Shown: positions 17,155 through 25,425, numbered from the stretch's first letter. The stretch: DNA of 64,000 nt from Syntrophaceae bacterium UBA2280 (GCA_002347685.1 DDWS01000028.1:1-64000), one strand, 5' to 3'. Translations and numbers: made by a program. The notes: a model not told the origin generated them from the letters alone.

Positions 17155-20130
17155 ATGACCCGACAAACCCACTGTCCCCTTCCGGCGCTGAAGCCGGGTG
17201 AAATCATAAACGGCTTTAAAGTATTGCGCGTGGAACCGATTGAGTCGATGCGGTTGACGGCCTACGAAATCGAACACGAAAAAACCGGCGCGAAAGTGCT
17301 GCACCTGCATGTCTTCGACCGGGAAAACCTTTACGCCGTCGGCTTTCGCACGCCGCCTGAGGACTCCACGGGCCTGCCGCACATTCTCGAGCATTCCGTG
17401 CTGGCCGGTTCTAAAGCCTATCCTCTCAAGGATGTGTTCAAGGAACTGATACGATCCTCGATGCAGACGTTTATCAACGCTTTCACCTATCCGGATAAAA
17501 CCGTCTATCCGGTCGCAAGCCAGATCCCGGCGGATTTTTTCAATCTGGCGCGTGTGTACACCGACCTGGTGTTTCATCCCCGGATGCTTCCCGAGACGTT
17601 CATGCAGGAAGGCTATCATCTGGAACTGGCCGTACCCGACGATCTGCAAAGCGAGCTGATCTATTCCGGCATCGTGTACAACGAAATGAAGGGCGTCTAT
17701 TCCTCGCCGGATTCGCTGATGTACAAAGCGCTTCAGGAAAACCTTTATCCGGACACGGTCTATTCGTTTGATTCGGGTGGCGATCCGGGAGTGATTCCGA
17801 AACTCACTTACGAACAGTTCTGTGATTTTCACCGGCGCTACTATTCTCCGACTAACGCCCGCTTTTTCCTCTACGGGGATATTCCGACGAAAGACCATCT
17901 GGTTTTTCTGGAGGAAATGCTCATAGGTTTTGACCGCGTGGCGGTCGATTCCTCCATTAAAAGCCAAATTCCCTTTGCCGCGCCCCGCCGCATCACTGGC
18001 TTCTATCCCGTGGACCAAGAAGAGCCGCTGGATAAAAAAACGATGGTGAATGTCGCCTGGGTGATGGCCGAAAACAAGGATTTCGACACAGCGCTGCTGC
18101 TTGAAATCATCTCCAGTCTGCTTGCCGGAAGTTCCGCCGGGCCGCTGCGCAAGGCCCTGATCGACTCGGGACTGGGCGAAGACCTCACGCCGGTAAGCGG
18201 GATCGAATCCGACCTCAAACAGCTGATGTTCTGCGTCGGCCTGCGTCATGTGAAAACAGAGGATGTCCCGAAAGTCGAACAACTGATTTTCGACACACTG
18301 GCGCGGATCATTAAAGAAGGTTTTGAAACGGAGCTCATCGAAGGTGTTTTGCATCAGGTGGAATTTCACGGCAAGGAAATATCGCGCGGGTCTTATCCCT
18401 ACGGCATATCGCTGATGGGCAATGTCTTTCAGACCTGGCTCTACGATGGCGATCCGCTGGTCGGCCTGGATTTTGCCTGCGCCATTGAGAATATCCGCAG
18501 CGCTTGGGCGGCCGACCCGAAGATGTTTCAAAACGCCGTGAAGACCTGGCTTCTGGACAATCCTCACCGCCTTGTTTCGATCATGGAGCCGGATCCTGCA
18601 TTCAATCGCAGGATTGAAGAAGAAGAAAAAAAAGCCATGGCGGCCCTCAAAGCGAATCTGTCGGAAGAGCAGCTGCGTGTGATCAATGAGCAGGCTAAAA
18701 AGCTCAAAGCGTTTCAGGCTGCGGAGGACCCTCCGGAAGCATCGGCCACGCTGCCGGCATTAAGGCTCGAAGATATACCCCGCCGGATTGAGACCATTCC
18801 CACACAGCATACCCGCGTCGCCGGCGTGCCTCTTTTGGAGCACGATATTTTTACCAATGGCATCGCCAATATCGACCTGGCTTTTGACATCAGCCATGTG
18901 CCGGAAGAGCTTCAGCTTTATCTGCCGCTGCTCGGAAAAATGACCAGTGGCATGGGCGCGGGCGGTTTTACGTATGACGAAATGGCCAAGCGCATCGCGC
19001 TTAAGATGGGCGGCTTCGGCTATGATCTTTCCGCGGGCTTTCTGGCGGATGCCACCGACTGCTGGCAGAAAGTGATTATTTCCTTCAAAGCGCTTTATCG
19101 CAATGTGCCGCAGGCGGTTGCCCTCGCAGGGGATGTTTTGTGCGCAGGGGATCTCGATGCCGAAGACCGGATGCGCGATCTGATCGCCGAGCGAAAAAAC
19201 GGCCTGCAATCGGCCGTGGTACCCTCCGGTCACATTTTTGCCAAAAGGGCGGCGGGCGCGGGATTGACCCTGCCTGCCTATCTCGACGAGCAGTGGCACG
19301 GCCGCACGCAGCTGAGATTTGTGCAGCGTCAGGCCGAAACGTTTGACGCCACGAAGCGCGATTTGCGTGATAAGTTCGAACAGTTAAAATCGATGATTTT
19401 TACACGCGCCAATCTGACGGTTAATCTGACTGCCGATGCGGAGGGCCTCAGACTGGCCAAAGAAAGCATCGCAGGGCTTCTGGATAGACTTCCCGCGGGT
19501 GCGGTTGTAGTCCCGGCGCCGCGTCCGGACTTGAAGGAAGTCTATGCCGGTATTTCCGTTCCCACACAGGTTTCCTACGTCGCGCGCGTGATGAAAGCAC
19601 CTGCCTACAGTGACCCGGCGGCAGCGATTTTAATGCTGGCATCCCGCGAGATGTCCAACAGCTATCTTTATAAGCATATCCGTGTGCAGGGCGGCGCTTA
19701 CGGCGGCATGTCCGCATTCGATTTTTCGATGGGGCTGATGGCGTTTTTGTCTTACCGCGATCCGCATATCGCCGAAACACTCAATGTCTTTGAGGCCGCG
19801 CAGAAGCATTACGCGGAAACGGAGTTGTCAGTCAACGACCTGGAAAAAGCGGTCATCAGCACGATCGGCGCGTTGGATAAACCGATGGACCCGGCGGGCC
19901 GCGGTTATGTCGCCATGATCCGCACGTTTGCCAAAGCAAGCGACGCGCTGCGCCAGAACTTTCGCGACAACGTTTTATCGGCTACGCCGAAGCAGGTCAA
20001 AGACACCCTGGCCGCCTATTTTCCGGAAGCATCCAGGACGAAAGCAGTGGCCGTGTATGCCGCACGTGAAAAACTGACCCTGGCCAATCAGATCCTGAAA
20101 GAGAAGCTGACGCTGGAGAATCTCATCTAA
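17155..20130 (+). CDS. M16C-family zinc peptidase (presequence-protease-like)
   Basis: 991 residues from the ATG at 17155, which follows a strong AGAGGAGT; the frame is open from 17107. The inverted zinc motif is HILEH (about 76-80), with the third ligand probably the E in YNEMKGVYSSP (about 180). The length and the four-lobed pattern match PreP/Cym1-type oligopeptidases, which enclose and degrade unfolded peptides up to a few tens of residues. No signal peptide is visible, so it should act in the cytoplasm. The second half (about 540-990) is the non-catalytic lobe. Confidence 0.9.
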   Translation: MTRQTHCPLPALKPGEIINGFKVLRVEPIESMRLTAYEIEHEKTGAKVLHLHVFDRENLYAVGFRTPPEDSTGLPHILEHSVLAGSKAYPLKDVFKELIRSSMQTFINAFTYPDKTVYPVASQIPADFFNLARVYTDLVFHPRMLPETFMQEGYHLELAVPDDLQSELIYSGIVYNEMKGVYSSPDSLMYKALQENLYPDTVYSFDSGGDPGVIPKLTYEQFCDFHRRYYSPTNARFFLYGDIPTKDHLVFLEEMLIGFDRVAVDSSIKSQIPFAAPRRITGFYPVDQEEPLDKKTMVNVAWVMAENKDFDTALLLEIISSLLAGSSAGPLRKALIDSGLGEDLTPVSGIESDLKQLMFCVGLRHVKTEDVPKVEQLIFDTLARIIKEGFETELIEGVLHQVEFHGKEISRGSYPYGISLMGNVFQTWLYDGDPLVGLDFACAIENIRSAWAADPKMFQNAVKTWLLDNPHRLVSIMEPDPAFNRRIEEEEKKAMAALKANLSEEQLRVINEQAKKLKAFQAAEDPPEASATLPALRLEDIPRRIETIPTQHTRVAGVPLLEHDIFTNGIANIDLAFDISHVPEELQLYLPLLGKMTSGMGAGGFTYDEMAKRIALKMGGFGYDLSAGFLADATDCWQKVIISFKALYRNVPQAVALAGDVLCAGDLDAEDRMRDLIAERKNGLQSAVVPSGHIFAKRAAGAGLTLPAYLDEQWHGRTQLRFVQRQAETFDATKRDLRDKFEQLKSMIFTRANLTVNLTADAEGLRLAKESIAGLLDRLPAGAVVVPAPRPDLKEVYAGISVPTQVSYVARVMKAPAYSDPAAAILMLASREMSNSYLYKHIRVQGGAYGGMSAFDFSMGLMAFLSYRDPHIAETLNVFEAAQKHYAETELSVNDLEKAVISTIGALDKPMDPAGRGYVAMIRTFAKASDALRQNFRDNVLSATPKQVKDTLAAYFPEASRTKAVAVYAAREKLTLANQILKEKLTLENLI

Positions 20131-20173
20131 TCGCAAGAATAGGGGAGAAAGGCTAAAGGAGTAAGAAGGTTAC

Positions 20174-20380
20174 ATGATGAAGAAGAAACATGCGGGAACG
20201 CTCGTTAACTGTTTTTTCTGTGAGCATTTCTACATTACGTATGAAATGAAATTTCCCTATGGCTGCCGCGCGATGGAATTCAAATCGGTTCGTATGCCTT
20301 CGGTGGATGTGTTTGAAAATTCCGGCATGGATTGCGCGCTGTACGTCCGCAAGGAACGGCGTCATTCGCATCATGATTGA
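20174..20380 (+). CDS. small Cys-rich protein, conserved type, unknown function
   Basis: 68 residues. Four cysteines are placed as CFFC near the N-terminus, one in YGCRAMEF and one in SGMDCAL, which suggests a small zinc- or iron-binding knuckle. Similar short proteins with the CxxC and FPYGCRAM-like segments are common in Deltaproteobacteria, from family memory. Two ATGs (20174 and 20177) are possible behind AAAGGAGTAAGAAGG. It lies 43 bases after the M16C peptidase and may be its co-transcribed tail. I do not know its role. Confidence 0.7.
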   Translation: MMKKKHAGTLVNCFFCEHFYITYEMKFPYGCRAMEFKSVRMPSVDVFENSGMDCALYVRKERRHSHHD

Positions 20381-20441
20381 TCATCAGCAATCCCGCTTTC
20401 GGAGCGTCGTGTGGTGCCGTGCCGATTGAAGAACCGGTCAC

Positions 20442-20633
20442 TCACGCTTTGCTTTTGGGGGTGTCCTCAGTCGGGGTGGGTTCTGTTGCATCCGGGTTTT
20501 CATCTTTCACGCCGGATTTGATCGCGGCCTTGCTTTGTTTCGCGATCAGGCGCTTGGAAGCCTTATCCATTTGTTTTTGCTGCCTTGATTTTTCTTTGGC
20601 GGTCTTTCCAAAGTTGTACGGTGATTTTCCCAT
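20442..20633 (-). CDS. small basic hypothetical protein
   Basis: 63 residues from the ATG at 20633, which has GGGAG seven bases upstream; the frame is open to 20678. The N-terminal half is rich in Lys, Arg and Gln (MGKSPYNFGK...), probably helical and nucleic-acid- or ribosome-attracted. The C-terminal half is acidic and Pro/Thr-rich, ending TPKSKA. Comparable small GKSPYNFGK proteins occur in Geobacter-like genomes (memory, not searched). It sits just beyond the terminator of the cold-shock gene and has no recognised function. Confidence 0.6.
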   Translation of the reverse strand: MGKSPYNFGKTAKEKSRQQKQMDKASKRLIAKQSKAAIKSGVKDENPDATEPTPTEDTPKSKA

Positions 20634-20680
20634 TATAAACTCCCTTGTTGATCCTGCTTGCGTGCCTGGCATCATCATCT

Positions 20681-20728
20681 AAAAAAGAAGAGGCACTCCA
20701 AAAATGCTTTGATGGAGTGCCTCTTCTT
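20681..20728 (-). terminator. rho-independent terminator of the cold-shock gene
   Basis: A 15-base-pair perfect stem (20686-20700 with 20713-20727) has a 12-base loop. On the minus strand it is followed by six T (the A run at 20681-20686). It begins 17 bases after the end of the cold-shock gene and separates it from the small basic protein. Confidence 0.9.
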
Positions 20729-20743
20729 CAGATGATCTTTTTT

Positions 20744-20944
20744 TTACAGAGCCTTCACGTTTTCCGCCGACGGGCCTTTCTGCCCATCAGTGATGTCAAA
20801 GCTTACACGCTGGCCTTCGCTCAGTGTCTTGAAGCCACCGGCTTGAATTGCGCTGAAATGAACAAACACGTCACCGCCGCCATCCTTTTCGATGAATCCG
20901 AAACCCTTGCTCTCATTAAACCATTTTACTTTACCTTCTGGCAT
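20744..20944 (-). CDS. cold-shock protein, CspA family
   Basis: 66 residues from the ATG at 20944. An ATG at 20953 directly abuts AGGAGG, while the 20944 ATG has the correct nine-base spacing and gives the family's usual length. The RNP1 motif KGFGFI and RNP2 motif VFVHF of the single-stranded nucleic-acid-binding OB fold are both present. The protein melts RNA structure or guards RNA at low temperature or under stress. A consensus promoter about 130 bases upstream gives the long leader typical of this family, and a strong terminator follows, so it is transcribed alone. Confidence 0.95.
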   Translation of the reverse strand: MPEGKVKWFNESKGFGFIEKDGGGDVFVHFSAIQAGGFKTLSEGQRVSFDITDGQKGPSAENVKAL

Positions 20945-21086
20945 TGCTTTCATCCTCCTTTCTTAAAATTACCTTAAGTCGGATTTTTGCCATGGTAGAA
21001 AGACTGGAACCACCAAGATTCTAAAGAACACGGTGGTGAACCTTTGCTCCTCTAAATGTATAATCCAAACTTATATAGTGTTAGGG

Positions 21087-21115
21087 AGTATATGTTGCCC
21101 CTGATTGAATGTCAA
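21087..21115 (-). promoter_or_regulatory. consensus sigma-70 promoter of csp
   Basis: On the minus strand TTGACA (21115-21110) is a perfect -35 box. A 17-base spacer follows, then TATACT (21092-21087), which matches the -10 consensus at five of six positions. Transcription should begin near 21080. Confidence 0.85.
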
Positions 21116-21201
21116 GCATTGTTCTTTATGTTATTCCAGTATTTTGGGCATTTAGATATCGTGCCTGTCGGGATGGGAAGGTAAAGTCAGTATTGTCTTG
21201 A

Positions 21202-21216
21202 CTTCATGCCATGAAG
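21202..21216. repeat. short perfect inverted repeat, possible operator
   Basis: CTTCATG (21202-21208) and CATGAAG (21210-21216) are perfect inverted copies around one base. They lie 51 bases before the 98-residue orphan gene, between a TTGACT and a TATAGA. The position suits binding by a dimeric regulator, but chance occurrence is not excluded. Confidence 0.35.
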
Positions 21217-21266
21217 GGAAGAAGGTATAGATAACGGCGCAAAGCAGCGAAGCCGGGAGGTGAAAG

Positions 21267-21563
21267 ATGAAAACCTATCATGTGTGGTACAGGAAAGAAC
21301 CGATCCGCTGGGTCGACAAGGATCTGACCGTTTCAGACATTGCTGATAAATATTGCCTGGTTAGCCATGTTAAGGCGGATTGTCTCTATGAGGTATTCGA
21401 GCAGCAGCAATCCGAGGTCTGGAGTCCCAGTGCCCAGAAGGAAATGGCGGCTGTCATCAAAAAAGCGGGCCTGAATCACACCTCGATGGGCGTGGGGGAT
21501 GTTGCAGAGGTGAATGGAACGTATTATCAGGTCGATTTATCCAGCTGGCGAAAAGTGGAATGA
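21267..21563 (+). CDS. hypothetical protein, 98 residues, unknown function
   Basis: It has a very good ribosome site (GGGAGGTGAAAG before the ATG at 21267). The protein is soluble, with aromatic residues at both ends (YHVWYRKEPIRW; YYQVDLSSWRKVE) and a GLNHTSMGVGDV segment in the middle of the C-terminal half. I recall other small proteins of unknown function with an HTSMSVGDVV-like block in accessory regions of bacterial genomes, but cannot name the family. A terminator follows, so it is a single-gene unit with its own upstream inverted repeat. Confidence 0.7.
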   Translation: MKTYHVWYRKEPIRWVDKDLTVSDIADKYCLVSHVKADCLYEVFEQQQSEVWSPSAQKEMAAVIKKAGLNHTSMGVGDVAEVNGTYYQVDLSSWRKVE

Positions 21564-21590
21564 AAATATACAAGTATTGACCATGAATTT

Positions 21591-21654
21591 CCGGTCATTC
21601 AAGGTGGATCCATTGCGGGCATCAACCCTGAATGACCGGATTATCCGTTTTTTT
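21591..21654 (+). terminator. rho-independent terminator
   Basis: CCGGTCATTCA (21591-21601) pairs with TGAATGACCGG (21629-21639). A short further G/C pairing extends the stem toward the loop, and a run of seven T (21648-21654) follows. It ends transcription of the 98-residue orphan before the convergent enoyl-CoA hydratase-family gene. Confidence 0.8.
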
Positions 21655-22453
21655 ATCTGCCTTTAAAATCAGCAGGCCGTCTTTCAAGAAACGACATCAT
21701 AGCCTCTTTGAGGTCTTCGGACATCAAAAGGGTAGCGTTTTTCTGAATGGCCAACGCCATCCCCTCGTAGACATTGACATAACGACTGAAGTTGAGCACT
21801 TCCTTGGTGCATTTGAGTGCCAAAGGCGCGTTGGCCGCGATCTGCTCTGCGAGTTTCCGTGCGGACGCCGTGAGCGCCGCCTGATCCGGCAGAACGTCGT
21901 TGACCAGCCCCATTTTCTCCGCATCGCGCGCAGAATAATTGGCCGCGGTATAGGCCATCTGGCGGGCAAATCCCTGGCCGACAATCATGGGAAGTCTCTG
22001 CAGCACGCCCATATCCGCCACCAGGCCGATGTTGGCTTCCTTGAGGCAGAAGACCGCGTCTTCCGTGCAAAGGCGGATATCGCAGGCGGAAATCATGTCG
22101 AGGCCGCCGCCGATGCACTTGCCATGCACCGCCGCGATGACCGGTTTGGAGCATTCCTCAATGGCATTGCAGCAGTCAAAGAGCGGCTGTGATTTTCCGA
22201 TGGTGTCGAGAACGCCTTTGGCGGACGAATGATCGCCGTCGGCCGCCTGTTTCAAGTCCAGGCCGGCACAGAAGATCCGCGCACTGCTGGAAAAAATAAT
22301 GCAGCGGACCTCGTCATTGTCGCTCAGCTCGCGAAAGATAGAAGCGATTTCCGAAGCGAAATCGAGGCTCAGCGCGTTGAGCGCGTCGATGCGCGCCATC
22401 GCGACCGTGGCCACGTGGTTGTCGATTGTGAGATGAATGTGCTTGTATTCCAT
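21653..22453 (-). CDS. enoyl-CoA hydratase/isomerase family, dienoyl-CoA isomerase-like
   Basis: 266 residues of the crotonase fold. The oxyanion-hole segments are FCAGLDL (about 61-67) and GKCIGGGLD (about 110-118). Three acidic residues stand where delta3,5-delta2,4-dienoyl-CoA isomerase (ECH1) has its catalytic trio: D in GGGLDM, E in KEANIGL and D in VADMG. The block VADMGVLQRLP also closely resembles ECH1. This favours double-bond isomerisation of dienoyl-CoA over simple hydration. Such activity would help degrade unsaturated or cyclic acids. It stands alone between a terminator and the aminotransferase gene. A TCCTCC-type site (AAGGAGGAT on the minus strand) precedes the start. Confidence 0.85.
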   Translation of the reverse strand: MEYKHIHLTIDNHVATVAMARIDALNALSLDFASEIASIFRELSDNDEVRCIIFSSSARIFCAGLDLKQAADGDHSSAKGVLDTIGKSQPLFDCCNAIEECSKPVIAAVHGKCIGGGLDMISACDIRLCTEDAVFCLKEANIGLVADMGVLQRLPMIVGQGFARQMAYTAANYSARDAEKMGLVNDVLPDQAALTASARKLAEQIAANAPLALKCTKEVLNFSRYVNVYEGMALAIQKNATLLMSEDLKEAMMSFLERRPADFKGR

Positions 22454-22530
22454 TTTCTATATCCTCCTTAGGGAATCATTTTTAATTTAGTGCGAAACAA
22501 TACGTCAAAGGGACCTTTTTGTCTACAGCA

Positions 22531-23676
22531 TTATACTTTATTCTTCAAATACCGCTCCAGTCGGTTGAGACCTTCTATGATGTTTTCCATGGATGTGGCG
22601 TAGGATAAACGCAAAAAACCTTCGCCCCCGGAGCCGAAATCGATGCCGGGCGTCACACCGACTTTCGCTTCCTCTGTGATCCGGAAAGCTTCCCTGTAGG
22701 AATCGGCAAAGAATTTTCGTCCGTCGGCAAACACATAAAAGGCGCCGGTTGGTTCCACATGAATGACAAAGCCCATCTGTCTTAAGCGGTCCAGCATGTA
22801 GCGGCGGCGTTCGTTGTAGGTTTGTTTCATTAAGGCGACATCGTCTCGAGCTTTTGTCAAAGCAGTGATGCCTGCCCACTGAATAAAGCCGTTGGCGGAT
22901 ATCATAAAATTCTGATGAATTTTCTGCATGACGGCGCTGAAGGCCTTGGGGAAAATCAGGTAGCCCAACCGCCAGCCGGTCATCGCGTAGAGCTTTGAAA
23001 ATCCGTTGATGACAAATGCCCTGTCGGTAAACTCCAGGATGGAATGCGCCTTTCCTTCGTAGACGAGGCCGGAATAGATCTCATCAGAAATGATGTAGGG
23101 GCCGTCAAACCGGGCCATTTCAATTAATTGCTCCCGGGTCATCACAATCCCGGTCGGGTTGCAAGGCGAGTTGATGATGATGCCCCTGGTCTTAGGCGAC
23201 AGGCTGTTTTTAATATCTGCGGGGCGGTATTGAAAACCTTCTTCAGGATAGGTTCGGATTTCCTTCATGCTGCCGCCGGCCGCCAGAATGAAATTCTGAT
23301 AACAGGGATAGCGGGGATTGGAAATGATGACCTCATCGCCGTGGTCTAAAATGGCCAGCATCGCGAAGAGCAAAACAGGCGACGTGCCGGTCGAGACCAG
23401 CACCTGGTCGGGTGTAATCATGACGCCGTGTTCTTCCAGATAGAAATCGCAGATTGCCTGGCGCAATTCCAGAAGCCCCAGTGCGTGGGTATAGCGGGTT
23501 TTGTTGTTGAGCAGTGCGTCGATGGCCGTCTCGCTGATGGCTTTCGGCGTGGGGAAATCCGGCTCTCCGACTTCCATGTGGATGACATGTTCGCCTTTTC
23601 GTTCAAGTTCTTCGGCCTTCGCCATAACATCCATGACGATGAAGGAGGTAAATTCGGACGCGCGCTTTGAAATCAT
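22531..23676 (-). CDS. class I/II pyridoxal-phosphate aminotransferase
   Basis: 381 residues from the ATG at 23676, which starts 11 bases after the MinD-like gene ends; the frame is open to 23715. Fold-type I hallmarks are VSTGTSP (phosphate-binding), NSPCNPTG (about 172-179), SDEIYSGLVY and the PLP lysine in NGFSKLYAMTGWRLGY (about 233). A late Arg (FLRLSYA) should bind the substrate carboxylate. It resembles aspartate/alanine-type aminotransferases. The amino acid handled cannot be told, and the neighbours are not biosynthetic. Confidence 0.9.
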   Translation of the reverse strand: MISKRASEFTSFIVMDVMAKAEELERKGEHVIHMEVGEPDFPTPKAISETAIDALLNNKTRYTHALGLLELRQAICDFYLEEHGVMITPDQVLVSTGTSPVLLFAMLAILDHGDEVIISNPRYPCYQNFILAAGGSMKEIRTYPEEGFQYRPADIKNSLSPKTRGIIINSPCNPTGIVMTREQLIEMARFDGPYIISDEIYSGLVYEGKAHSILEFTDRAFVINGFSKLYAMTGWRLGYLIFPKAFSAVMQKIHQNFMISANGFIQWAGITALTKARDDVALMKQTYNERRRYMLDRLRQMGFVIHVEPTGAFYVFADGRKFFADSYREAFRITEEAKVGVTPGIDFGSGGEGFLRLSYATSMENIIEGLNRLERYLKNKV

Positions 23677-23686
23677 GCAATAACCC

Positions 23687-24433
23687 TCAGGGGAAAAGGA
23701 TTTTGGCGACGGCATTGAAATCTGCCGCGACGCGCGATCGGGGAAATTTGATCACCGGAATATCCTGCCTCAGGATGGACTTCGGCACGATATCGTCCTG
23801 GCGGATATTGCCCAGCCAGGTCAGCGAAAAGCCCAGAAAGCGCTGGCTGATGGTGTCGATATTTTTGAAAATGGCCGCACCCTCTTTGCTGTCTGCAACG
23901 TTATTGGTGACAATACCGAAAGATTGCCTTCCGAACACCTGAAACATCACCTTGACCATCGCGTAAGCGTCGGTGAGGCTGGTCAGTTCGCGGTTGATGA
24001 CGACAATGTTTTGCGCCGCCAGCAGATTGAATTGGAGCACCACTTCCGAAATTCCGGCGCCCGTGTCGAGCAAAATGACGTCATAGCCTTCGATTTCCAG
24101 CAGCATGTCCTTGATCGTTTGAATCTTTTCAAACAGAAGCTGCGCCATTTCCCGGATACCGGAACTGGCGGCGATGAGGTCAAATCCGCCGGATGTCGGT
24201 ACAATGACGTCCCGCAAGTGCAGGTCGCCAAAGACTACATCCTGAAGCGTGCGCTTCGGATTCACACCCAGCATGATATCAATATTGGCCAGACCCAGAT
24301 CGCAATCCACGACAAGAACTTTTTTACCAAGTTTCGCCAGTGTGGCGGCCAGATTCGTTGTGACAAAAGTCTTGCCGACGCCGCCTTTGCCGCTGGTCAG
24401 GGATAAAATTTTCGTTTGTTGTTTTTTAGTCAC
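23687..24433 (-). CDS. MinD/ParA-family ATPase (FlhG/FleN-like)
   Basis: 248 residues. The deviant Walker A KGGVGKT (about 16-22) has the signature lysine that lets two monomers share ATP. VVDCDLGLANIDIMLG (about 40-55) and LLDTGAGIS (Walker B) match the MinD/FlhG branch more than plasmid ParA. FlhG sets flagellar number, but there are no flagellar genes nearby and no clear C-terminal amphipathic MinD helix. It overlaps the diguanylate cyclase gene by four bases (ATGA), which points to coupled function, perhaps polar placement or c-di-GMP-linked motility. Confidence 0.85.
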   Translation of the reverse strand: MTKKQQTKILSLTSGKGGVGKTFVTTNLAATLAKLGKKVLVVDCDLGLANIDIMLGVNPKRTLQDVVFGDLHLRDVIVPTSGGFDLIAASSGIREMAQLLFEKIQTIKDMLLEIEGYDVILLDTGAGISEVVLQFNLLAAQNIVVINRELTSLTDAYAMVKVMFQVFGRQSFGIVTNNVADSKEGAAIFKNIDTISQRFLGFSLTWLGNIRQDDIVPKSILRQDIPVIKFPRSRVAADFNAVAKILFP

Positions 24434-25296
24434 TTCTGCACCTTGTCCTTCGGCATTGCTTTTTTATTTTCCGCCAGCGGCTGGAAGATATGGTAGAGGA
24501 CTTCTTTTTCCGCCCAGGTTACGGCGTTGGAATCCGGCAGTTTGATGTGCGGATGAAAGATTTTCCCCTTCCCCGTCTTTTTGGCCCCGTACAGAAGTTG
24601 ATCCACCCGATGCAAAAAATCCTCTCCGCTCAAAACGCAAGCCGTATTGAATTCATCCACGCCGATGGAGGAGGATACGGACAGCCTTAGCCGGACCGCC
24701 TCTTGCAGGATGAGAGTATGCCAGCGTCCGGCAATCGTAATCCCGTCTCGAAGCGACGTCGCGGGCAGAATCACCGTGAATTCATCACCGCCGAAACGAC
24801 AGGCAAAATCCGTAGGCCGTATGTTGCTGATAAACTGCCGGGAGATTGCGCCGAGAAACTCATCGCCTTGCGCATGTCCCAGAGTGTCATTGACGATCTT
24901 GAAATTATCCAGATCGATAAAGATCAGACAGAAAGGCTCGCCGGTGCGGCGGGTTCGGGCGATCTCAATTTCCAGCTGGTTGTTAAAAAACCGCTTGTTG
25001 TAAAGGCCCGTCAATTCATCCGTGATACTCAGCGATCTGAGATGGCGGTTTTCCTTTTCGAGGATTGCGATTCGCGCGGGCAGGCTCTCCTTCGGGCCGA
25101 CACGGATTCCGAGGTCAAGCAGGGCCTCCAGATGCTTTGCTGGAATACTCTTGATCGGGATCAGAAGCATGTCTTCGGTTTGAAGGTGATCAGCCTTTGC
25201 AGACTGCCCCCGGGCGTCTTTGAATTTATTAAGGGGACGAAGGTTTTCGAGCGGGTCGGTTGCAGGACAGGCGGCGGTTTTCTTTGCAGATTTCAT
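24430..25296 (-). CDS. diguanylate cyclase (GGDEF domain)
   Basis: 288 residues with no membrane segment. The first 90 or so residues contain no domain I recognise. A short coiled stretch (RIAILEKENRHLRSLS) leads into the GGDEF domain (about 110-270). The active-site loop RFGGDEF is intact, and the inhibitory I-site RPTD lies five residues before GGDEF, as expected for product feedback. It should make cyclic di-GMP in the cytoplasm. It is translationally coupled to the MinD-like ATPase downstream. Confidence 0.92.
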   Translation of the reverse strand: MKSAKKTAACPATDPLENLRPLNKFKDARGQSAKADHLQTEDMLLIPIKSIPAKHLEALLDLGIRVGPKESLPARIAILEKENRHLRSLSITDELTGLYNKRFFNNQLEIEIARTRRTGEPFCLIFIDLDNFKIVNDTLGHAQGDEFLGAISRQFISNIRPTDFACRFGGDEFTVILPATSLRDGITIAGRWHTLILQEAVRLRLSVSSSIGVDEFNTACVLSGEDFLHRVDQLLYGAKKTGKGKIFHPHIKLPDSNAVTWAEKEVLYHIFQPLAENKKAMPKDKVQK

Positions 25297-25339
25297 GCTT
25301 GAATTCAGTCCGGTCTGTCTTTAGAAAAAAGTTTAAAAA

Positions 25340-25425
25340 TGGTGCCGAAGCCGGGATTTGAACCCGGACGGACGTGATCCACTACCCCCTCAAGATAGCG
25401 TGTCTACCAATTCCACCACTTCGGC
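25340..25425 (-). tRNA. tRNA-Leu (anticodon GAG)
   Basis: 86 bases with encoded CCA (25342-25340). The acceptor stem GCCGAAG/CTTCGGC is perfect, and a long variable arm places it among class II tRNAs. The anticodon arm CTATC/GGTAG holds the loop TTGAGGG, giving GAG for Leu CUC/CUU codons. It lies between secG and the diguanylate cyclase on the same strand, so it may be processed from a shared transcript. Confidence 0.95.

Larger units (their letters stand above)
20954..21266. other. divergent intergenic region between csp and the 98-residue orphan
   Basis: No gene is supported in these 313 bases. On the minus strand they hold the csp promoter and its roughly 130-base leader. On the plus strand they hold a TTGACT (21198-21203), a TATAGA (21226-21231) and a 7-base inverted repeat between them; the 22-base spacing is too long for an ordinary sigma-70 promoter. 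Confidence 0.6.

Noticed and set aside
16690..18567. Long (625-codon) minus-strand open frame
   Set aside because: It lies antisense to pyrE and the M16C peptidase, both of which have clear motifs; codon bias of those genes leaves the opposite strand open by chance.
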